Below, piece after piece: positions 27,281 through 36,582 of a stretch of 64,000 bases of DNA (its first letter is position 1; each line of letters begins with the position of its first letter). The notes below the pieces were generated by a model, which was not told the DNA's origin, ran no database searches, and saw nothing but the letters and a program-made list of their open reading frames with translations. A program made the position numbers and the translations under genes. Source of the stretch: Hydnum rufescens UP504 (lineage: Eukaryota > Basidiomycota > Agaricomycetes > Cantharellales > Hydnaceae); contig MU128920.1 of assembly GCA_014904985.1 (NCBI GenBank), positions 259,751 to 323,750 on the forward strand, written 5' to 3'.

Positions 27281-30200
27281 TAGCAGATTTTCTTGTTCCC
27301 CCCATCTCCTCACTCTGGAAATCAACCACTGTCTTCTACTGTCTACAATTCTGCTTATAATCTAAAGAACTGTCTATCTAAAGCCATCTGGAGCTAAGTC
27401 ATCTTCAAGGTTGTTGAGACCAAGTTTCTGGAAGCCCTCTATGTGAAATACTGAAGCCAAGGATAGTTGCAGAACCTAAGGTTAGAGTTGCTGGACATCC
27501 AAGGAAAAGGTAAGCATAACGAAATACAAGTCAGGAAAGAAGATTGAAGCATACTAACCAAACTAACCAAGCACTGACCATTCTATAGCCCACAGATATC
27601 TGCATTTTGACTAGGAGGACGTAAACAAGGACACAAATATCAGTAAATGAACAAACACAACACGAACACATATACAGTAAGCCTTTCCACAAGCATCCCA
27701 GATGTATAAGCCTTTCTATAAGCATCCTCCACATATAAGCCTTTCTATAAGCATTCCATATGATGTATAAGCCTTCCTATAAGCATCCACAATATATCAT
27801 TGACTATTGCTAGTCCATATCACATTCCATTCTCCAATAAAACACATACATATCTTGCAGAGAGTGATCAACCATTGAAGCAAACCAACCCATTCGAATA
27901 AACAGAAATACAGTCTCCTATCTACACACTGGCTGAACCAGATTTTGATTTGACAGTCATCGGAGCTCCCAACCCTTCTTCTATAGTGCTCATATTACAT
28001 CACATTTACAGATGATGCCACAAGATATACAAAGCTTTGACTATTACGTATGAAGGATGAGGCACTCGATGCCTACAAAGATTTCGCAGCTTGGGTGAAG
28101 ACGCAGCACGGAGTCCAAATTAAATGGCTTTGATCAGACCATGGAGGTGAATATACAAGTAATGCATTCATGAGATTTCTAGGGGATCAGGGCACAGAGC
28201 ACCGATTAACCACCCATGATACTCCCCAGCACAACAGAGTTGCTGAATCACTGAATCAGCGGATTCTTGAATGAACTCATGCTATGTTACATCAATCCCA
28301 ATTGCCAAAAAATCTCTGGGGCAAGGCTGTGAATTGGGCCATCTGGCTCAAAAATCGTACCTCTACACGGGTCTTAGGCCATATGATGCCACTCAAATGG
28401 CTTACAAAGGAAAAGCCAAACCTCGTGAATGTCCCTATTTGGGGCCAATGAGTCTGGGTTCATAACGACTCTGGATCAAAACTTGATGAATGTGCGAATG
28501 AGGCCTTCTGGGTGGGCTATGATAATGATAGCCCACATGCTCATAGGGTTTACTGGGAGGGAAGGAACAAAATTTCTGTCAAATGTAACGTAAAATTCAC
28601 TACCTTGACAATTGACATTTCTGTCGATCCCCCAGTTATGAGCTCAAGGCCATGGTCAGATACCCTGCCGACCAACAACAACTCTCCAGATCCTGAAGAC
28701 TCAGACGATGACAAAACCCTAAATTCTAGGCCAACTACCCCTGCCAAACCCCCTCCTATGCCAAAACAGACCCACCTGCTGAACCCGAATGATGCTCCAC
28801 ATGTGTCCCCAAACTGTCTCAATATGTGCAATGCCTTGCACAGGGTGAAGGTACAGTTCATGGATACACACACAAATCTGACTCTCAGATCCCCAGTGTC
28901 AGGGGGAGCAGTGATAATATCAGCAAGAATTCAGCTTCTCTTGTAAATGACACTGTCTATCATATAGAATTTAACAATGCAGCTTTTGCGACAATTCAAG
29001 ATATTGATGGTGATCTGAAATCTCTGGAAGAGGTGAAGTCACGAACAGATTGGCCATGATGGAAAGAAGCCATAGATATTGAACTCAAAACCATCAAAGA
29101 TGCTGGAACTTGGGACGAAGTACCAAGGCCACCCAGCAAGAATATTGTTGATTGCAAGCTCATATTCAAAATCAAATGCAAAGCTGATGGAACCATTCTA
29201 AAGTACAAGGCATGTCTAGTTGCCCGCAGTTTCACACAGATTTACAGTGTTGACTACTATGAAACATATTCCCCCATTGTGCGACTTGCAAGTTTTCAAA
29301 CGATTATCGCACTTGCCACATGAAATGATTGGGATATCGAGTCTTTCGATTTCAACGGTGCATACCTCAATGGTGAACTCAATGAAAATGAAGAAATCTA
29401 TATGCATTTCCCCCCGAGTATAAACCCCAGGGAAAAGACACAATTCTATGACTACAGAAGACCCTATATGGTCTCAAACAGGCCAGGCAACACTGGTATG
29501 ATTCCCTCTTGCATGCCCTTAATGATCTCAGTTTCAGGGCTAGCCACGCTGATCCGGGTGTGTTCCATACCCAAGTGAATGGGGAGGAGCTTATTCTCAC
29601 AATCCATGTGGACGATTGCACATTTACAGGCCTGTTGAGGGCATTACTTGACAAATACAAGCAGAAGATTAATGACAAATACCCGATTACCAACTTAGGG
29701 CCACTTCACTGGCTACTCGGCATTAAAATCGAACGGGACCGCGAATTACGAATGATCCAATTATCACAAAAGTTGTACATTGATTCAATTGTAGCCCAGT
29801 TCTCTTTGGGCGACTCGAAATTCATAAATATGCCAATGGAACCTGGGGCCACACTCACAAAAGAGGATCCCATGATGAATCCTGAAGAAATCGAACATAT
29901 GAAGAAGACCCCATATTGCGAGGCCATAGGAAGCCTCATGTATGCGTCCATGGCCATGAGGCCAGACATTACCTTTGTGGTATCAACACTATTGTGATTC
30001 CTTGACAGGCTGGGACCCACACACTGGGAGGCAGCAAAACGAGTTATACAGTACCTATCAACAACGAAGAATCTTAGCCTGACATATGGGTTAAAACAAC
30101 ATGACCTACTCGGGTACATGGATGCAGATGGAGTGACACAGGAGCACCATCACGCAATAACAGGATATGCTTACCTGATTGATGGAGGAACAGTCTCTTG

Positions 30201-30576
30201 GAGCTCCCAAAAACAGGAGCTAATTACACTATCAACAGCCAAGGCAGAATATGTTGCCACGACACAGGCTGCCAAAGAAGGCATTTGGCTGTGAAGCCTC
30301 ATTGCCGAAATCTTCCTCACTCAACTCAAGGCCACAACCCTGTATTGCGATAACCAGGCTGCATTAAAACTCGCAATGGGCAATAACTATCATGCCTGAA
30401 TGAAACATATTGACATCCATTTCCATTTCATCCACGAGACAATTAAAGGTGGGATTTTCAACTTAGTTTATTGTCCCACGGAGACAATGATGGCCAAAAT
30501 TTTGACAAAGGCCCTTGGGCCACGAAATCTAATTTTCATGCTGGGGGACTTGGGTTATATCACACTTGAGGGGGAG

Positions 30577-30967
30577 TGTTGGAGTGAGCGGATATGGAAG
30601 CGACTGGATACAATGTCGGAGACAAGCGCAACCCCTAGGGGGCTATGCCAACAGCACTGACCTTGATTATCTAGGATCTTGTAGATAGGTTTCACTGGCA
30701 ATCTTTTCCTTGCTGCCATCATTGGACTTTTACTTCATCCTTACCTCATATCTTACCCCATCTTATGTGTTTCTGTGCCTCATGTAAATAGTATAAAGGA
30801 TGGGCTTGAGCCCACATAAATCTCAAGGACTTTTCTCTGTGTGTGTTCTTCCTGCCACCTGCTTAATTCACCTGGGCAACTCAAGTCTTGCCAGTCTACC
30901 AAATTCGTCCTCACCCACTTAGTAATCAGGGGGAGTTCTTCTCGCGCGAATACCGTAACTCTCACTA
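30577..30967 (+). repeat. 3' LTR of the Copia element
   Basis: 391 bp, same ends and length as the 5' LTR, preceded by the purine tract GAGGGGGAG and followed by the target duplicate GGAGT at 30968-30972. Confidence 0.92.
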
Positions 30968-30972
30968 GGAGT

Positions 30973-31237
30973 TGGGGTCCAATGGGCCGAAGGATGGTTT
31001 TAAAGGGGGCAACCCCTATTCAGTAATCACATTGGATTCAAGTGCATCTGCTGTATTTGGTGGATGTCTCCTAGGTCCATGAGTAGTTTCCTGTGCCCAT
31101 GGACCACTAACAGAATTTGTCCTGTATTCTCTTTAGTACATCTCTGTGTTCCTACTTGTAACTCCTGTATTTTCTCCTATCCTGTAGGCCATAAATTGGC
31201 CAGTACTTCTCAATACCACAGTCTCTTTTTGCTCCAC
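30973..31237. other. Short unassigned spacer between Copia and the inverted element B copy
   Basis: No supportable gene. Interrupted pyrimidine-rich sequence, probably older transposon debris. Confidence 0.4.
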
Positions 31238-32887
31238 TATAGAAGAAGGGTTGGGAGCTCTGATGACTGTCAAATCAAAATCTGGTTCAGCCAGTGTGTA
31301 GATAGGAGACTGTATTTCTGTTTATTCAAATGGGTTGGTTCACTTCAATGGTTGATCACTCTCTGCAAGATATGTAAGTGTTTATTGGAGAATGGAATGT
31401 GATATGGACTAGCAATAGTCAATGATATATCGTGGATGCTTATAGGAAGGCTTATACATCATATGGAATGCTTATAGAAAGGCCTATATGTGGAGGATGC
31501 TTATAGAAAGGCTTATATGTCTGGGATGCTTGTGGAAAGGCTTATACATGTTCGTGTTGTGTTTGTTCATTTACTGATATTTGTGTCCTTGTTTACATCC
31601 TCCTAGTCAAAATGCAGATATCTGTGGGCTATAGAATGGTCAGTGCTTGGTTAGTTTGGTTAGTATGCTTCAATCTTCTTTCCTGACTTGTATTTCGTTA
31701 TGCTTACCTTTTCCTTGGATGTCCAGCAACTCTAACCTTAGGTTCTGCAACTATCCTTGGCTTCAGTATTTCGCATAGAGGGCTTCCAGAAACTTGGTCT
31801 CAACAACCTTGAAGATGACTTAGCTCCAGATGGCTTTAGATAGACAGTTCTTTAGATTATAAGCAGAATTGTAGACAGTAGTAGACAGTGGTTGATTTCC
31901 AGAGTGAGGAGATGGGGGGAACAAGAAAATCTGCTAGCTTATATACCTATCTGAAGGTGGCTGTGCATGGAGCAAGAACAAAAGAGTAATAAAGCTATGA
32001 GATCATAGTGGAGTAGAACAAAAGAGCAATAAAGAAATGATGTCATAATGCAGTCATAGCTGAGTCATCCATAGAGTGTGATGTCATTGTGATGTCATAG
32101 TGATGTCATTCATAAAGAGAACAAAAGGATTCATAAAGGAAATGATGTCACTAGTTTGCTGAGCTTGTGGAGTAGTTGGAGCATGATGTCACTGACCATG
32201 TGGAGCATTCTTGGAGGTGAAATGAAGGGATATCTCTGGGTTCTGGAGATTAATTTGAGCATAGTCCAATGGTTAAGATGTTTTGTTGCTGGTTGAGAAT
32301 GGGGACAAGTGCATGGGATGGGATTTGATGCAGAAACAGCAGTTTGCATCCATAATAGATGTTCTTGGTATCATTTGATGAGGATTTTTAACAGCTTTCT
32401 GGGTGTGGTGGTTCTGAGAAGATCGTATGCGAACTGACAGAGAGATTTGTTTTTTACTGATGGGTATTGATTCTAATAGTACTGTTGTTCTATAGAGTTC
32501 AGTTTTGATCTGTTCTTCCTGCACTTAGTACTGTTGGATGCGTATTTTTTATATCTTTCCAGGCATGGTTGTTCCGAAAGGATTAAATGTGAACTGATGG
32601 AGATATTCATTTTTTACTGGAAATCCCGGATTTTGATAGTAAAATTGGCCTGGAGAGTGCAGTTTTGGTCCATTTGACTTGTGTTTGGTACCGTTAGAAA
32701 GGTGTAAATTGTAGCTTTCTAAGCGTTATATGGGCGTACCTCTCCGATCAAAACTGACAGAGTTATAGAATGAATTCGGTTTCTGTGCATAGCCATAATT
32801 AATTTTATAATTGGTCATGTGATCATCCAATGGCTGGAAGTAGTGTAATTTCGCATTTTCTGATACTGGATGTTTTTATCTTCCACA
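31238..32887 (-). mobile_element. Second copy of solo-LTR-like element B, inverted
   Basis: About 1650 bp, reverse complement of 26331-27985 end to end: it runs from TATAGAAGAAGGG to ATCTTCCACA. Module landmarks recur at about 32367, 32527 and 32687, again 160 bp apart. Differences from the first copy are chiefly C/T and G/A, many at CpG. Its flanks (CTCCAC before, CTGCAG after) do not form a target duplication, so it may be a recombined or rearranged insertion. Confidence 0.88.
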
Positions 32888-33599
32888 CTGCAGGCTCCCA
32901 TTCAAGAGAGTTTGAGTTTCCTATCTGTCGCCAGTGGCCTAGGCTGCGTTGGGATTGGCTTTTCATTGATAGATTGTGTAGGAGTTCTTATGATCACATG
33001 AATTGACAAGCCCGCTCCAACCATAAGGGCCCTTCAACCCCACCAGATTTCTCACTGATGGGGACTGGTAGGGAGGCAGTTGAAACAACTGACAGTATTG
33101 CTCATTCTGGAACATCGCACATAACTAGACTAACAAATGGAACAACAAGCATAAGGCATAAGAGGATTTTAGACGAAGCAGAAGTGGTGCGAGTACATCG
33201 ACGTTCCACAGATTTTGCCATCATTAGCAAATACAGCAAATCTCACTTGACAGCATCATCTGTAAGAAGGCTATAGAGAGTACCTATTGTAGAAGTACAA
33301 GCATATCTGGGTCAAAGAAATGCTTTTTAGGCTATTTCAGCTCTAAGTCTTACCAGGCAGCCACACTAGTAAAGCCGGGCGACCTAGACATGTAATTAGG
33401 TAACCTGGTAAGGCTAGCCTTGGGACTTAAGAATCCTTTTGATCCATAAATGGTAGTCAATATTGAGGGAAACATTAAGGGCCATAGCAACCCTAAATTA
33501 GACCTCATAAAGGCGCCATAGCAACACCATTAGGAGATGCTGTGCTCTTCTAGAACATGGACTCCACCTTTCTAGAACCATTGCTATGCTACACCCTTC
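32888..33599. other. Unassigned repeat-island DNA
   Basis: About 700 bp with no supportable coding frame; likely transposon remnants or the outer part of the next LTR-like unit. Confidence 0.35.
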
Positions 33600-34330
33600 T
33601 AGAATGTGTGAGTCATAAGATATTTTTAGGGTAGAACAATAAGTTCATTTAGGAACAATAAGGCATATGAGTCATAGATGAGTCATAGATGAGTCATAGG
33701 TTATTTTTAGGATAGAACAAAAGGTTCATTTCCCATCCTTCTATAACTAGACAGGGGAATGCTTCGTAATAGGGGCTCTCTGACAGGCATAAAAGGAGGG
33801 GGAATCTTAGGTAGAAAGACAAAAAATTCAGAGGTAGCCCCAGCAGTCTCTCTATTCTTCACACACCTGGAAGGAAAAGAGGGATTCCCCAATATTCACT
33901 CTATTCTTCACACATCCAGATCACCTTAGCCACACTAGACTAAGTTCTACAGTAGAAAAGGAGAAATCTGACTTCACAAGTATTGGAAGACCAAGCCCTC
34001 AATAGCTTAAGCCTAGCATAAATAAGTCTAGCACAGCTTATCAAGAGGAAGATCTTCAGTACACTTGGAGAGGATTTAAGGCCCTTAGTAACCTGTAACA
34101 AGTCTTACCTAAGTTCTTGATCGACTTCACACCCTTCTCACACTTTAGCCCTTATTCACCAACTTTTCAACCTTTCATCTCTTTCATCCAAACCCTCCAC
34201 ACACTCTCTTTACCCCTATATCCAGCCCTTGATTCTTACACCTATCTCAGTAATAAGAACCAGTTCCTTGTCGTTTACTAAAGACTAAGTCTAGACTCTG
34301 TCGTTTGACTTGCTCTAGTTTTCTTCTGAA
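33600..34330 (+). repeat. LTR-like promoter block with AP-1/Gcn4 site cluster
   Basis: TGAGTCA occurs four times, at 33609, 33668, 33679 and 33690, the last three at 11-bp spacing. A TATA-like CATAAAAGG follows at 33788, then a CT-rich non-coding leader to about 34330. The layout resembles U3-R-U5 of an LTR unrelated in sequence to elements A and B. Ends and target duplication were not found. Confidence 0.5.
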
Positions 34331-35930
34331 CATCGGCAGAAAACCCCTACACCTATATCAGCCCACATCTCAGACATATCCATGTGAAGACTGGAAACTT
34401 TGTTTTGAAACATGGCCATCTCCAGGCGAATGGCAGCCAGCTTGGCTCTTATGTGCTCAAGCTTCAAAATTATCTATTGTAAGAGAGATGGTGAGAAATA
34501 TTCTAGATGTGTAGAATGACGATTTGAACCTCAGATGTTTCTGGTATACCCTTTCTGGATTTGGTTGCAACGGGGCAGGAGGGAGACATCAAATCAGATT
34601 CAAACCTCACCATGGGCTTGGATGGCGATGAAGATTTGGAGGACGATCATGTGTTTTTCATTTGCCAGGCTGTCTGCTTTGAGAGGGAATCTGTATGAGC
34701 AGATCCCATTAGTTTTTGACTATGAACAAAGTGTCCCACATACTGGAGGGTGAAGGTCCTGAGTGTTCGGAGCATTTGGAGCATTCGGAATGTGGCAAAT
34801 GTCCTGAAGATCACAAATGCAACATTTCCTGCTCAAAGTCAGACCTGTTACCCTCTGCACCATCATCATTTGGCTCAGCTTTGTCATCCTCAGCATCAGG
34901 GGGTTGCTCAGCCTAGTAAATAAAAGACATGAGTCCACTGCAAAGGGACCCAGGGGCTGCCAAAGGAGGACACACCCAAACTGAGAAGGGAAAAAATCAG
35001 ACTTGTGATGAATGAAGGAGAGCATGCATTCAACTTACAAAGAAAGCCACACTTGGAGCCACTACTGCATGTGTAGAAACGTTTGTCTCGGTTAGGGCCT
35101 TCACCAACCATGCAGATCCTTGCTATAACATCATAATTAGTTCAGTTTAGGAGAATAAACAGGGAAGGAGATAATACTTACTGAAAACAGAGCATTTGCA
35201 CAGCAGCTTGTTGTTCCTGAACTCAACATTGCGCTTGATTACCCACCTTCCCATGATTAGTTGGAGGTGAAGGTGAGAATTGGGGCATGGTATTTGCATC
35301 CATACAAGCCTGCAGGTAGAATATCTCAATGGGTATGACTGGAGGATGCAGAGTGATGAGAACTTATGTGGAGTTAGATATCTGCTAGCCTGAAAGGATG
35401 ATGGACACCTCATTCTCTGAATCAGTGTAGGATCCACAAAGTTAGGTCCTGGGACATGGGGGAAGCATAAGTGAGGGTTGGTAGCCCCAAGGAAGGGGAT
35501 GGACAACCAAGTGAGGCTGCGGCCAAATTTGATTCCGCAGCCAGGCGGACCCACCCCTTCTGAGGATCCCACAGCCTAATTCCAGGGTCCCATGACCTAA
35601 TCCAAGTGTCCCAAGGCCTAACTCGGGTGTCCCCAGGCCAACTTTGGGTGTCCCCAGACCAAGAACCCTGGAGCTTCTCAGGGGCTACCACCCCCAAACC
35701 CCTGGGTTTTCTGGAGGGGACCCAGGGCTGAAAAATCAGCCCTATTTTTCAAGCCAATAGATAGGTGAGTATTCCAAGTGTACCATTATAAGTTGGACCT
35801 CTGTAGGTAGGATGTGCCTATAGGGTATTACATAGCTAACTAGGTACTTAAGGGTGTTTGCCTAAGGTGTTTTTTTCAAGCATGTAAACAGAGGAATCAA
35901 ACTCCAGTAGTTCCCACAATTTTTTGATGC
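34331..35930. other. Unclassified repeat-island DNA, no gene
   Basis: About 1.6 kb. Open frames here are short, overlapping and of odd composition. A ~23-bp tandem repeat sits at about 35565-35670. No transposase or reverse transcriptase signature. Confidence 0.4.
35565..35670. repeat. ~23-bp degenerate tandem repeat
   Basis: Four to five units around GGGTGTCCCCAGGCCAACT follow one another with a few substitutions each. It makes a spurious Trp/Asp-repeat open frame on the minus strand, which I do not regard as a gene. Confidence 0.65.
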
Positions 35931-36582
35931 ACACATGGTTAACTCACATGCTACCTACTGTTGTGCTGAGGGGGTTATTAGGTTTAGTGATGAAGGGGTG
36001 ATGAGTCGGCTCGAACCGGGCCTTGCATCCGGAGGCCAAGCTGCACAACAACCTCAGGAGATAGCTACTGCTAGAGTTGCCGACCGTCCTTCCCCCCCAC
36101 CCACCCCACTCTTAGCCAAGTCGTGAGAGTCGCGAGTGATCCCACCCACCCGCACAGTCAGATCCGGCGACACCCATGCACCGAGAGTTGCTTCGCAACT
36201 CTCTCACACAACCACACTAGTAGTGATAACAATTCTTTGTGATACGACGATAGAACAATCCAGACTCGCTAGCCGCAGTTTTTGCACCCTGGGCATTAAT
36301 CCTATGCAATTATAAGGCTGTGCGCCGTTAGTTTCTCGCTTATTTACGCGGATACATTAACATTGATGCAAGACGTGGCCCGCATGTTTACAATGCGGAT
36401 GTGGCGTATTCCGGTGCAGATATAACGGGGCATCACTGATCCCTTACACAAGCCTGAACCACGCGTATCATAGGATTGCTTAGGCGCCGTAATCGCCCGC
36501 AACCAGAGGGCCGAATACTGATCAGGAATTATGTCAGTAATCTACGTTCGACGCACGCTTATATAGACTAGTGGGTTGACGG
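35931..36582. other. Spacer with perfect hairpin, upstream of the FAD oxidase
   Basis: Contains a 9-bp perfect stem GAGAGTTGC/GCAACTCTC with a 3-base loop at 36183-36203, and a B-box-like GGCTCGAACC at about 36010 on the minus strand that does not fold as a tRNA. The promoter of the oxidase should lie near 36500. Confidence 0.45.

Larger units (their letters stand above)
26331..27985 (+). mobile_element. Nested solo-LTR-like element B in the Copia integrase
   Basis: A 1655-bp insertion starting TGTGGAAGATAAAAAC and ending CTTCTTCTATA. It cuts the Copia integrase between SLGG and YYITFTDDA; its removal with one copy of GTGC (26327-26330 and 27986-27989) restores that frame. No coding capacity. 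It holds three ~161-bp modules (about 26455-26880), a cluster of bZIP-like TGACATCA sites (27037-27179) and a TATA box TATATAAG at 27272, so it looks like a complete LTR with U3, R and U5. A second copy lies inverted at 31238-32887. Confidence 0.87.
23407..30560 (+). pseudogene. Copia Gag-Pol polyprotein, inactivated
   Basis: The remnant begins with ATG at 23407 (MSDEFKIQVTKLVADSTNWV, UBN2-type Gag). It continues with a CCHC knuckle CFNCH..GHF..DC (about 24094-24135), protease DSGAT (24334-24348), the GAG-pre-integrase block (about 26040-26180), the integrase core up to 26330 and again from 27990 to about 28460, a Pro/Asp-rich linker, reverse transcriptase from about 29040 with the HVDD catalytic box (29605-29616), and RNase H from about 30115 (MDADG; SWSSQKQ). 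Twelve in-frame TGA stops lie at 23749, 23755, 24109, 24349, 26097, 28131, 28272, 29057, 29321, 29995, 30292 and 30397, mostly where relatives have Arg. A TAA is at 26304 and the frame also shifts near 28830-28950. Not functional. Confidence 0.92.
22940..30967 (+). mobile_element. Ty1/Copia LTR retrotransposon, decayed, with two nested insertions
   Basis: Two 391-bp direct LTRs (22940-23330 and 30577-30967) bound an internal region with Gag, protease, integrase, reverse transcriptase and RNase H in Copia order. Each LTR starts TGTTGGAG and ends CTCACTA. A perfect 5-bp target duplication GGAGT flanks the element (22935-22939 and 30968-30972). A purine tract GAGGGGGAG precedes the 3' LTR (30568-30576). 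Two other elements interrupt it at 24541-25898 and 26331-27985; without them it is about 5.0 kb, normal for Copia. By eye the LTRs differ at about 26 sites, nearly all transitions, so this is an old insertion. It cannot encode its own proteins now. A tRNA primer site after 23330 was not evident. Confidence 0.95.

Noticed and set aside
35422..35697. Trp/Asp-repeat protein on the minus strand
   Set aside because: The repeat follows directly from a degenerate 23-bp DNA tandem repeat with no flanking coding signal.
35995..36080. tRNA or tRNA-derived SINE on the minus strand, from a B-box-like GGTTCGAGCC
   Set aside because: The T-arm does not pair, no acceptor stem forms, and the A-box is weak. 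A SINE remains conceivable, but a single copy cannot support it.
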